Below are positions 27,561 through 35,083 of a stretch of DNA of 64,000 nucleotides, piece by piece. The DNA lies in assembly GCF_021654335.1 (NCBI RefSeq), contig NZ_AP023423.1, positions 652,001 through 716,000 of the forward strand. Reading direction: 5' to 3'. Every line of letters starts with the position of its first letter. Position 1 is the stretch's first letter. Source of the DNA: Sideroxyarcus emersonii. GTDB taxonomy: Bacteria; Pseudomonadota; Gammaproteobacteria; Burkholderiales; Gallionellaceae. A program made the translations under genes and the position numbers. The notes under the pieces are model-generated. The model worked only from the letters and a program-made list of their open reading frames with translations. It did no database searches and had not been told where the DNA came from.

Positions 27561-28208
27561 TCACTGTTCCAGCCGGCGCTTGCTGTCGAGGTGGCGCTGC
27601 AATCCGTGCACCAGATTCTGCGTGAGCTGCGCCTGCAGTTCTTCTATCGGGATGGTGATGCCGAGCTCGATGCATTGCGTGACGCGCAATCCTTCGTAGC
27701 CGCAGGGGTTGATGTTGTCGAACGGCGACAGGTCCATGTCCACATTGAGCGACAGGCCGTGATAGCTGCAGCCATGCTTGATCTTGAGGCCCAGCGCGGC
27801 GATCTTGGCGTCGCCGACATATACGCCGGGCGCGTCTTCGCGGCCTTCTGCCGCGACGCCGTATTCGGCCAGCAGGTCGATGACGGCCCGTTCCATCAGG
27901 CGGACCAGTTCGCGCACGTTGATCTTCCACCGGTGCAGGTCGAGCAGCAGGTAGGCGACGATCTGGCCGGGACCGTGATAGGTGATCTGCCCGCCGCGGT
28001 CGATCTTCACCACGGGGATGCCGGCCGAGTTGAGCAGGTGTTCCGGTTTGCCAGCCTGGCCCTGGGTGTAGGTGGGCGGGTGCTGCAACAGCCAGATCTC
28101 GTCCACGGTATCGGCGGTGCGTTCGGCGGTGAACTGCTGCATGGCGCGCCAGGTCGGTTCGTACTCGACCTGGCCCAGTGCCTTGATGTGTATGGCGGGA
28201 TGTTGCAT
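27561..28208 (-). CDS. lipB: Lipoyl(octanoyl) transferase
   Basis: A 215-residue enzyme that moves octanoyl from acyl carrier protein to lipoyl domains. Catalytic features are visible: the [20 protein letters not shown] motif, the lysine of [14 protein letters not shown], and the nucleophilic Cys in INPCGYEGL. It lies downstream of dacA-like, dat and ybeD-like genes in a widely conserved order. lipA, normally the next gene, is not here; a 247-bp gap and ihfB follow instead. Confidence 0.96.
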   Translation of the reverse strand: MQHPAIHIKALGQVEYEPTWRAMQQFTAERTADTVDEIWLLQHPPTYTQGQAGKPEHLLNSAGIPVVKIDRGGQITYHGPGQIVAYLLLDLHRWKINVRELVRLMERAVIDLLAEYGVAAEGREDAPGVYVGDAKIAALGLKIKHGCSYHGLSLNVDMDLSPFDNINPCGYEGLRVTQCIELGITIPIEELQAQLTQNLVHGLQRHLDSKRRLEQ

Positions 28209-28247
28209 GGCTCTATCCTTCGCTGTGTCCAGCCGGGGGCCGGGTCG

Positions 28248-28517
28248 TCAGAGCACCATTTTAACCATCGGATGCGCGGTCAGGTCGCGGTACAGGTTGT
28301 CGAGCTGTTCGCGCGAGGTGGCCCGGATGGTGCAGGTGAGGCTGAGATATTTCGCATTGCTGCTGCTGCGCATCTCGATGGTGGCGCTGTCGAAATCCGG
28401 CGCGTGCGCCTGCACCACTTTGGCGATGGCCTGCGCAAAATCCGGCTGCGTCGCGCCGAAGATCTTGAGCGGGAAATCGCAAGGGTATTCGATAAGGGAA
28501 TCTTTGGGGTCGATCAT
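28248..28517 (-). CDS. YbeD-family (DUF493) protein
   Basis: An 89-residue cytosolic protein of the DUF493/YbeD family, beginning MIDPKDSLIEYPCDFPLKIFG. It has the ferredoxin-like beta-alpha pattern typical of the family (IEMRSSSNAKYLSLTCTI). YbeD-like proteins resemble ACT-type regulatory domains and habitually precede lipB, but their function is not established. The ATG overlaps the transaminase stop as ATGA. Confidence 0.9.
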   Translation of the reverse strand: MIDPKDSLIEYPCDFPLKIFGATQPDFAQAIAKVVQAHAPDFDSATIEMRSSSNAKYLSLTCTIRATSREQLDNLYRDLTAHPMVKMVL

Positions 28518-29380
28518 TTGCGCATCACTTCGCGTTTGAAGGTCTGATAGAGCGGATGGAGTTTGGCGAACATCGCGCCGGGCTTGCCGTTGCCTACCGG
28601 TTTGCCGTCGAGCTGGGTGATGGGGAGCACTTCCTTGGTGCTGGAGGTCAGCAGCAGTTCGTCGGCGCCCAGCACTTCCGCCTTGGTCACGCGGCGCACC
28701 TTGTACGGGATGCCGTTGGCTGCGGCGAGTTCGAGAATGACGTCGTAGGTGATGCCGGGCAGCATGAGGTTGTCCTTGGGCGGCGCCAGCAGTTTGCCGT
28801 TCTTCACCACGAAGATGTTGCTCGCCGCGCCTTCGGTGAGGAAGGCATCGTCGCGGATCAGGATGGCTTCGGCGCAGCCGGCTTCCACCGCAGCCTGACG
28901 CAGCAGCACGTTGGGCAGCAGCGCGATGGCCTTGATGTCGCAACGCAGCCAGCGGTTGTCGGCGACCGTGATGCAGGCGATGCCGCTTTGCAGCAGTTCG
29001 GCCGGCGGTGTGGTGAGCGGGTTGCTCAGCAGGAAGACGGTGGGTGGCACGGGCGGATTCGGGAAGGCATGGTCGCGCTTGGCGACGCCGCGCGTGATGT
29101 GCAGGTAAAGGTATTGGTCCTGATTGCGGCCATCCTGGGCGTTGCGTTCGATGAGTTCGCTGAGGATGGCGGTCCACTCACGCTCGCTGTGCGGGTTCTT
29201 CAGCTTGATGCCGTCCAGGCTGTGCTGCAGGCGTTGCAGGTGTTCCGCCAGGCGGAAGGGGCGGCGCGAATACACCGGGATGACTTCGTACACGCCGTCG
29301 CCGAAGATGAAGCCGCGATCGAGCACCGATATCCTGGCTTCCTCGATCGGCATGAAAGCGCCATTCAGATAGATGGTCAT
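28514..29380 (-). CDS. dat: D-amino acid (D-alanine) transaminase
   Basis: A 288-residue class IV PLP aminotransferase. The PLP lysine is K150 in RCDIKAIALLPNVL. LDRGFIFGDGVYEVIPVY is the characteristic N-terminal segment, and the LTEGAASNIF motif binds the cofactor phosphate region. The adjacent carboxypeptidase-like gene and the family pattern favour D-amino acid over branched-chain specificity, but sequence alone does not settle this. It is coupled to the YbeD-like gene by overlap. Confidence 0.88.
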   Translation of the reverse strand: MTIYLNGAFMPIEEARISVLDRGFIFGDGVYEVIPVYSRRPFRLAEHLQRLQHSLDGIKLKNPHSEREWTAILSELIERNAQDGRNQDQYLYLHITRGVAKRDHAFPNPPVPPTVFLLSNPLTTPPAELLQSGIACITVADNRWLRCDIKAIALLPNVLLRQAAVEAGCAEAILIRDDAFLTEGAASNIFVVKNGKLLAPPKDNLMLPGITYDVILELAAANGIPYKVRRVTKAEVLGADELLLTSSTKEVLPITQLDGKPVGNGKPGAMFAKLHPLYQTFKREVMRK

Positions 29381-29482
29381 GCGGCTCTCCCTGTAGGTTC
29401 ACTATGCGGGCGGATCGCGGCACCGCGCTGGTTCATTCCTTGCACTTCAGCCTGCAGCTGCGAACGCGCAACCCTGGACCCA

Positions 29483-30616
29483 TTACTGGAACAGCAGGCG
29501 GATATTGTCGATGCCGCGCGAGAATACGTTCGCCAATGGTATATCGTCCAGCGCAACCACGGGAAGATCCAGATAAGGTTTGCCGTCGAGGCTGAGGTGC
29601 AGCGTGCCGATCTGCTGGCCGCGGTCGATCGGGGCCAGCAGCGGCTGCCGGGTTTCCAGCGTCGCCTTGAGCGCGTTGCGCTGGCCTTTGGGGATGGTGA
29701 GGTAGCGGTCGGCGCTGAAGCCGATGTCGAGCTGGTTGGATGTGCCTTTCCAGATGTGCTTGGCGCTGACGGCCTGATCCCGGGAATAGAGCCTGATGGT
29801 TTCGAAATCCTGGAAGCCGTAGTTCAGCAGCCGCTGGCTTTCGCTGCTGCGCAATTTGTCGGTGGCGGCGCCGATGACGACCGAGATCAGGCGGTGGTCA
29901 TCGCGCCTGGCGGAAGCAACCTGGTCGAATTCTTCCGCTTCGTTGTTGCTCGCCGCCAGGCCGTCCACGAACGGGTCGAGCCAGAGCAGGCGGTTGCGGT
30001 TGAACTGGTTGATGCCGCCGTACTGGAATTCGCGTTGCGCATAGAGGCGATAGAGCTCGGGAAAGTCGCGCACGATGGCGGCGGCCAGCAATGCCAGATC
30101 ATGCGCGCTGCTGTAGTGCTGCGCTTCGGGCGCGCCGGTGGCGTTGACGAAATGCGTGTCCTTCAGTCCCAGCCGCTGGGCCTCTGCGTTCATGATGTCG
30201 GCCAGCGCCATCTCGTGGTTGGCAAGGGTTTCGGCCAGTACGCGCGCCGCATCGTTGGCAGACTGCACGATCAATCCGTGCAGCAGGTCATCCACGGTCA
30301 CGGCCTTGCCCGCATTCAGGAACATGCGCGGTTCGTCGGCCAGCGTGCGTGTCGCGTAAGCCGAGGGGATGAGCCGCTGGGCGAGCGACAGCTTGCCTTG
30401 CTTGATCGCGCCGAACGCGACGTAGGCGGTCATCAGTTTGGTCAGGTGGGCGGGCGGTATGCGCGCGTTGCCATTCTGTTCCAACAGAAACTGTCCGCTG
30501 GTGTAGTCGTACAGCGCATAGGAACTGGCGGCAAGGATGGGCGGGGATGAGACTGGTTCTTGAGGGAATACCTGCGTCGGGATCAGTGCGAATAGAAACA
30601 ACAGGACAAATTTCAT
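29483..30616 (-). CDS. DacA-like D-Ala-D-Ala carboxypeptidase homologue with degenerate active site
   Basis: A 377-residue PBP5-type protein with a signal peptide (MKFVLLFLFALIPTQVFPQE), an S11 peptidase domain and a C-terminal PBP5 domain. Key residues have changed. The SxxK motif reads AHLTK, with His57 in place of the nucleophilic Ser and Lys60 kept. The SxN motif is intact (S119-A-N121). The KTG triad aligns without gaps to A221-A-S223 (VDGLAASNN instead of VDGxKTG). By family knowledge it should not acylate. The rest, including the GTLHLSLDGKPYLDLPVVAL tail, is well kept, so this looks like a maintained pseudo-enzyme rather than a decaying gene. Confidence 0.9.
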   Translation of the reverse strand: MKFVLLFLFALIPTQVFPQEPVSSPPILAASSYALYDYTSGQFLLEQNGNARIPPAHLTKLMTAYVAFGAIKQGKLSLAQRLIPSAYATRTLADEPRMFLNAGKAVTVDDLLHGLIVQSANDAARVLAETLANHEMALADIMNAEAQRLGLKDTHFVNATGAPEAQHYSSAHDLALLAAAIVRDFPELYRLYAQREFQYGGINQFNRNRLLWLDPFVDGLAASNNEAEEFDQVASARRDDHRLISVVIGAATDKLRSSESQRLLNYGFQDFETIRLYSRDQAVSAKHIWKGTSNQLDIGFSADRYLTIPKGQRNALKATLETRQPLLAPIDRGQQIGTLHLSLDGKPYLDLPVVALDDIPLANVFSRGIDNIRLLFQ

Positions 30617-30720
30617 GGGAATCAATCGGGCTGTAATGCGCGGATTATAGCAAGCACGCGGCTTGGCAGGCACCGGGGTAGGGAGGGTATAGATATTTTT
30701 CGGAGGGAGTATAGGTACGG

Positions 30721-30746
30721 TCTAGTACATACGGCATATTGTCCTT
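30721..30746 (+). repeat. Split 26-nt motif, copy 2
   Basis: TCTAG-N5-ACGGCATATTGTCCTT, identical in both fixed parts and in spacing to 21985-22010. It ends 53 bases before the CZB protein start, so it could be its promoter or an activator site. Confidence 0.55.
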
Positions 30747-30799
30747 GCCCGCACTCGACGATACAACGCCAGCCTTGGAAAAGGATTCGGGAGGTTGCG

Positions 30800-31255
30800 A
30801 TGCAACTGATCAGGGAAAGAGTTGGGCAGGAGAGCGGCAATTCACCGCAACCGGTCGAGCGGGCGCACGACCACGCGTTCATCGGGATAGACTTCGTCGA
30901 GGTGGCGGAGTCGCATGTGCTGTTCTTTGGGCGGGTCAAGGATTATCTGAATGGCGAGCCGCTGGATGCGGGCGCCGACCTTTCCGAATTCGACCGGAAT
31001 TGCGAACTGGAGAGATGGTTGCAGGGTGTCGGCACGAAACGATTCGGGCAACTGCGTTCCTTTGCCCGTTTGCGCGATGCGCATGCCGAGTTTCACAACC
31101 TCGCTACGGATGTGCTGGCGATGATACATGCCGGAAGCTGGATCGCTGCCGAGCATATGCGCAAGAACGAATTGTCGCAGGCCTTGCGCCGCGTGCTGAT
31201 CACGCTCACCGAACTGAACGAGTCGATCAGGAAACAAGGGGCGGGCGTCAGCTGA
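30800..31255 (+). CDS. Free-standing CZB (chemoreceptor zinc-binding) domain protein
   Basis: A 151-residue soluble protein with the CZB zinc site: His39 (ESHVLFFGRV), Cys68 (NCELERWLQG), and His95 and His99 (DAHAEFHNLA). In chemoreceptors and diguanylate cyclases this domain senses zinc or hypochlorite; here it has no fused output domain. GGGAGG precedes the ATG by six bases. The last eight bases overlap, tail to tail, the 3' end of an HDOD gene. Confidence 0.83.
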   Translation: MQLIRERVGQESGNSPQPVERAHDHAFIGIDFVEVAESHVLFFGRVKDYLNGEPLDAGADLSEFDRNCELERWLQGVGTKRFGQLRSFARLRDAHAEFHNLATDVLAMIHAGSWIAAEHMRKNELSQALRRVLITLTELNESIRKQGAGVS

Positions 31256-32111
31256 ACGAGTTGGTGAACTGTGCCGCCTGATTGGCCTGTTCCACGACCT
31301 GCTCGGCGATCTCTTCGGCGCGATCCGGGTCGATTCCCAGCGCTGTCCATTCCTCTGCCGCGACCTGGTTTCCGACAAACTCGCGGATGCCGAGCGGGGG
31401 GAGCAGCTTCTCCGTGATGTTGACGATGCGCACCAATGGCTGTCCCTCGGCGGCCCCTGCCGCTTCCGGTGTGTGGTGGTAGCGCAGCACGGTGACGATC
31501 TCGCTCGGCAGGTTCCAGTGTTTCGCCAGCTCCGCGCCCAGCTCGTCGTGCGTCATTTCCAGCAATTCGCGTTCTATCTCGATGGCGGGCCGGTCCGGCT
31601 CGATGACGAAGCGGGTGTGCAGGTCGTCGCTGCGCCGGGTGTCCAGGTGCGCCAGTACCAGATAGCCGATATCGTGCAACATGCCGGTGAGGAAAATCAG
31701 GTCGTCCTGCGGCCGGTTCTTCGCCGGCATGGCGCGCACCACCGGCAGCATGGCAAAGGCGACGCCCATGTTGTGCAGCCAGAGTTCCTGCGGATCGAAA
31801 CGGCCGATGGGTTTGCTCACCAGCGACATGACGGCGATGCCGGTGGCGACCGATTTGATCCGGGTCAGCCCCAGCAGCATGGCCGCGTCATTGATCGCCG
31901 TGATCTTGCGCGAGGCGCCGAGCAGCGGCGAGTTCGCCAGGCCGATGATCTTGGCCGAGATCATCGGGTCCTGCGAGATCAGCAGCAGCATCTGCTTTTC
32001 GCCTTCCTCGCTGTCCAGTTTCAGCGACATCAGTTTTTGCGCGATGAGCGGCATTGCCGGCAGCGAATTCAGGTTGCGGACAGCTTGGCGGAGGTCGATG
32101 GGTGTGTTCAT
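31248..32111 (-). CDS. HDOD domain protein, copy 1
   Basis: A 287-residue HDOD-domain protein, a degenerate HD-phosphohydrolase fold found in signalling proteins. It has the opening LNSLPAMPLIAQKLMSL, the ISAKIIGLANSPLLGASRKI helix pair, LHDIGYLVLAHLD, and the HDELGAELAKHWNLP motif. No second domain is attached. It is clearly paralogous along its whole length to the upstream gene 25 bases away, so this is a tandem duplication. Links to cyclic-di-GMP or stress signalling are plausible but unproven. Confidence 0.88.
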   Translation of the reverse strand: MNTPIDLRQAVRNLNSLPAMPLIAQKLMSLKLDSEEGEKQMLLLISQDPMISAKIIGLANSPLLGASRKITAINDAAMLLGLTRIKSVATGIAVMSLVSKPIGRFDPQELWLHNMGVAFAMLPVVRAMPAKNRPQDDLIFLTGMLHDIGYLVLAHLDTRRSDDLHTRFVIEPDRPAIEIERELLEMTHDELGAELAKHWNLPSEIVTVLRYHHTPEAAGAAEGQPLVRIVNITEKLLPPLGIREFVGNQVAAEEWTALGIDPDRAEEIAEQVVEQANQAAQFTNSFS

Positions 32112-32136
32112 GTCGAGGTGCCTGGTTCGTCGTTGT

Positions 32137-33006
32137 TCAGAAAGTCGATGCGATCTGCCGTGCGTGTTCCGCCTGCGCGCGGGCGGATGCCGCCAGCTCT
32201 TCGCCGCGAGCCGGATCGATCCCCAGCAAGAGCCAGTCCTGTGTGCCGATATCCGACTCCACGTGCTCGGAGATGCCGAATGCCGGCAACAGCTTCTCCG
32301 CCAGATGGAGCAGGGAGGACACGGTTCGTGCGGTGCCCGCCGCCATTTCGGCGGGGTCGTCGTGGTGGTGGCGCAGCACGGCCACGATATCATCGGGCAG
32401 ATCCCAGTGGCGTGCCAGTTCGGCCCCCAGTTCGCCGTGCCCGATCTCGATCAGTTCGGCTTCTATGTCGCCGATCGGCCGGCCGACTTCTGTCGTCAGC
32501 CTGGTTTGCAGCAGATCGCTGCTTGCGGGGTCGATATGGTTGAGCACCATAAAGCCGATGTCGTGCAGCAGCCCGGCAAAGAAGATTTCGTCGTCCAGCG
32601 GGCGAGTGCCGCTGGGCATGCCATGAGCCAGGGCGCACATCGCAAGAGCGATCCCCAGGCTGTGCAGCCAGAGATGCTCGATGTTGAGTTTTCCGTTCGG
32701 GCGCCGATTCAGCGCGGACATCACGGCGATGCCGACCGCGACCGATTTGACGCGGGTGATGCCCAGTATCATCGCCGCATCCGCGACCGATGCGATCTTG
32801 TGGGCGGTGCCGAACAGCGGGGAGTTGGCCAGGCCGATGATGCGGGCCGATATCTGCGGATCCTGCGCGATCAGCAGCAACAGATGCATCTCGCCGTCCG
32901 GCGTATCCAGCGGCAGGCTCAATATTTTTTGCGCCACGACCGGCATCGTGGGAAGACTGTCCAGATCCAGAATGGCTGCTCTTAACTTGACCGCCTTGTC
33001 GTTCAT
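32137..33006 (-). CDS. HDOD domain protein, copy 2
   Basis: A 289-residue HDOD protein, tandem paralogue of the preceding gene: LDSLPTMPVVAQKILSL, ISARIIGLANSPLFGTAHKI, LLHDIGFMVLNHID and HGELGAELARHWDLP match its sister position by position. The C-terminus ends in an Ala-rich helix like its partner. Transcription is from the right. The RegA-like gene ends 82 bases upstream on the same strand, so all could be on one long transcript. Confidence 0.88.
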   Translation of the reverse strand: MNDKAVKLRAAILDLDSLPTMPVVAQKILSLPLDTPDGEMHLLLLIAQDPQISARIIGLANSPLFGTAHKIASVADAAMILGITRVKSVAVGIAVMSALNRRPNGKLNIEHLWLHSLGIALAMCALAHGMPSGTRPLDDEIFFAGLLHDIGFMVLNHIDPASSDLLQTRLTTEVGRPIGDIEAELIEIGHGELGAELARHWDLPDDIVAVLRHHHDDPAEMAAGTARTVSSLLHLAEKLLPAFGISEHVESDIGTQDWLLLGIDPARGEELAASARAQAEHARQIASTF

Positions 33007-33088
33007 TGTTTTGTTGTGGTTCCCTGATACTGACTGGCAGACATTCTAACCCGAACCCGCAACGGCGGGCTCCGGAGTTGTGGCAGGT

Positions 33089-33628
33089 TCAGAGGCCTAC
33101 CGGTCGTTTGGCCAGCTTGCGCTGCAGGGTGCGCCGGTGCATGTTGAGGATGCGGGCCGTGGCGGAGATATTGTCGCCGTTCTCCCGCAACACGCGCTGG
33201 ATGTGTTCCCATTCCAGGCGCTCGACCGAGGCGGGTTGCGCCTCGAACTGGGCATCGGCGTTGGCGCTGTGACCGAAGGCGGCGACGATCTCGTCGGCAT
33301 TGGCGGGCTTGGAAAGATATTGCGTCGCCCCCAGCTTGATCGCCTCCACTGCGGTGGCGATGCTGGCATAACCCGTCAGCATCACGATGCGGGTGGCCGG
33401 GTCGAGTTCGTGCAGTTTCTGCACCAGCACCAGTCCCGATGCGCCCTCCATCTTCAGGTCCAGCACGGCGTATTCCGGCGGGTTGGCGCTGGCGAGCGGC
33501 AACGCCTGTTCGACGCTGCCGGCGGCGGTGACGGCAAAGCCGCGTTTTTCCAGTGCGCGCGACAGCACCGTACGGAAGGTCTCGTCATCGTCCACCAGCA
33601 ACAGCGAAGGTTTTTCCGCGGGGATCAT
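33089..33628 (-). CDS. RegA/PrrA/ActR-type response regulator
   Basis: A 179-residue regulator. The receiver domain has the acidic pocket D13-D15, phospho-acceptor D57 (YAVLDLKM), and K107 (LSKPAN). The output is a Fis-type helix-turn-helix, ISATARILNMHRRTLQRKLAKR, the hallmark of the RegA class that controls redox-responsive genes. The ATG overlaps the kinase stop as ATGA, so the pair is coupled. A near-consensus RegR/RegA box lies in the divergent promoter of the TonB receptor, a likely target. Confidence 0.9.
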   Translation of the reverse strand: MIPAEKPSLLLVDDDETFRTVLSRALEKRGFAVTAAGSVEQALPLASANPPEYAVLDLKMEGASGLVLVQKLHELDPATRIVMLTGYASIATAVEAIKLGATQYLSKPANADEIVAAFGHSANADAQFEAQPASVERLEWEHIQRVLRENGDNISATARILNMHRRTLQRKLAKRPVGL

Positions 33629-34959
33629 GTGGAGAGGCTCCGTAAGGGCAGGATCACTTCCGTCGTTGCGCCGCCGCCCTCGCGATTGGACAGGCGCACG
33701 CTGCCGCCCAGTCTTTCCAGTGTGGCGTTGGCGAGGAACAGGCCCAGGCCGCGCCCTTCCTGCTTGGTGGTGAAGAAGGCCGAGCCAGCACGGGCTGCCG
33801 CTTCCGGGGTAAGGCCGGGCCCGTGGTCGCGGATTTCCAGCATGACGTTCGTGGTGTCCCAGCGCAGCAGGATATCCATTTCGTCCGGCGAGGCGTCCGC
33901 GGCATTGTTCAGCAGGTTCAGCAGGGCCGAACGCAATGCGGGATCGGTCCTCAGGCGGGGCGACGGCTGGAGGCCGCTGACCTGAAAACGGTAATGCACG
34001 GTCGGGCGCAGCAATTGCCATTCGTCGAGCACGTTGCGGATGAACTCCTCCAGCGACAGTTCGCTGCTGGTTTCCTGCGCGTGCGAAAGCAGCGAGTCGA
34101 GGATGCGTTTGCAGTTGCGGACCTGTTCGTCGAGGATGACGAGGTTGTCCTGCTGTTCCGGCGACGCGCATTCGCGGCGCATCTCTCCGATCACGACGGA
34201 CATGGTGGAGAGCGGCGTGCCAAGTTCGTGCGCGGCCCCTGCGGCCAGTGTTCCCAGCGCCACGATGCGTTCGTTGCGCAGCGTTTCTTCCCGCACCCGG
34301 TTGAGCTGGGCATCGCGGATGCGCACTGCCCGTGCCATCTCCACCACGAAATAGGCCACCACCACGGCGCTGATGACGAAGCCGAGCCACATGCCGAGCA
34401 CGTGCGTATTGAACGCATCCCCCAGCGGGGCCGCGGTCGAGGCAGCGGCAGGCGCGCTTTCCATGTGGTGATGGGTGTGATCCATCTGCTGCATCGCGGC
34501 GGGGGCATGTTGCGCATGGCCGCCCGGCAACGGTACGTACCACACCATCAGCATGCTGTAGCAAGCCAATGTCAGTGCCGCCATGCCCCAGGTGTAGCGC
34601 CGCGGCAGTGTCGCAGCTGCGATCACCAGCGGCAGCAGGTAGATCGAGACGAAAGGATTGGTCGAGCCGCCGCCGTAATAGAGCAGCACCGTCAGCACCA
34701 TCACGTCCACGCTCAACTGGAGGAACAGTTCCAGGTTGCCTACCGGAAGATCGAACGACAGCCGCCACCAGGTGAGCAGGCTCGCCAGCGCCAGAAAGCC
34801 TACTGCACCGAACATCGGCATCCAGGCGAAGTCGGGGCTGAGGTAGCGCTGCACCAGGATCAGGGTGACGCATTGCGCCAGGATGGCAGCGGCGCGCAGG
34901 AACAGCATCCTGCGCAGGTGGGTATGGCCGGTCTGGGCGGCGAGCAGGGAGGAACTCAT
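33625..34959 (-). CDS. RegB-like membrane histidine kinase with His/Met-rich periplasmic loop
   Basis: A 444-residue kinase with six predicted membrane segments, a quinone-site-like GGGSTNPF (97-103), the H box GAAHELGTPLS (His244) and HATPase motifs (NLLNNAADAS, DHGPGL, GRGLGLFL). The redox cysteine region of RegB is kept as VRNCKRIL (Cys283). Unusually, the loop between segments 5 and 6, predicted periplasmic (146-186), is rich in His and Met: GGHAQHAPAAM then QQMDHTHHHM. With the adjacent copper genes this suggests metal input; direct evidence is lacking. It is coupled to the RegA-like gene. Confidence 0.88.
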   Translation of the reverse strand: MSSSLLAAQTGHTHLRRMLFLRAAAILAQCVTLILVQRYLSPDFAWMPMFGAVGFLALASLLTWWRLSFDLPVGNLELFLQLSVDVMVLTVLLYYGGGSTNPFVSIYLLPLVIAAATLPRRYTWGMAALTLACYSMLMVWYVPLPGGHAQHAPAAMQQMDHTHHHMESAPAAASTAAPLGDAFNTHVLGMWLGFVISAVVVAYFVVEMARAVRIRDAQLNRVREETLRNERIVALGTLAAGAAHELGTPLSTMSVVIGEMRRECASPEQQDNLVILDEQVRNCKRILDSLLSHAQETSSELSLEEFIRNVLDEWQLLRPTVHYRFQVSGLQPSPRLRTDPALRSALLNLLNNAADASPDEMDILLRWDTTNVMLEIRDHGPGLTPEAAARAGSAFFTTKQEGRGLGLFLANATLERLGGSVRLSNREGGGATTEVILPLRSLST

Positions 34960-34998
34960 GCGGGGATTCTACCGGAGTCGCTTTGCACCCGGCAGAGG

Positions 34999-35015
34999 TG
35001 CGGCAATATGCCGCA
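34999..35015. promoter_or_regulatory. RegA/RegR-type palindrome in the kinase/TonB divergent promoter
   Basis: TGCGGCA-ATA-TGCCGCA, perfect 7-bp arms. It fits the published RegR box pattern NGMGRCRTTNNGNCGC with one mismatch. It lies just upstream of a TAAAAT -10 (35038-35043) that has no recognisable -35, as expected for an activator-dependent promoter of the receptor gene. Confidence 0.6.
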
Positions 35016-35083
35016 GAGACGCCATGTCAAATTTCCATAAAATCCGCGCCGATCGAACATTCAATAACCAGGGAGAATCTGCA

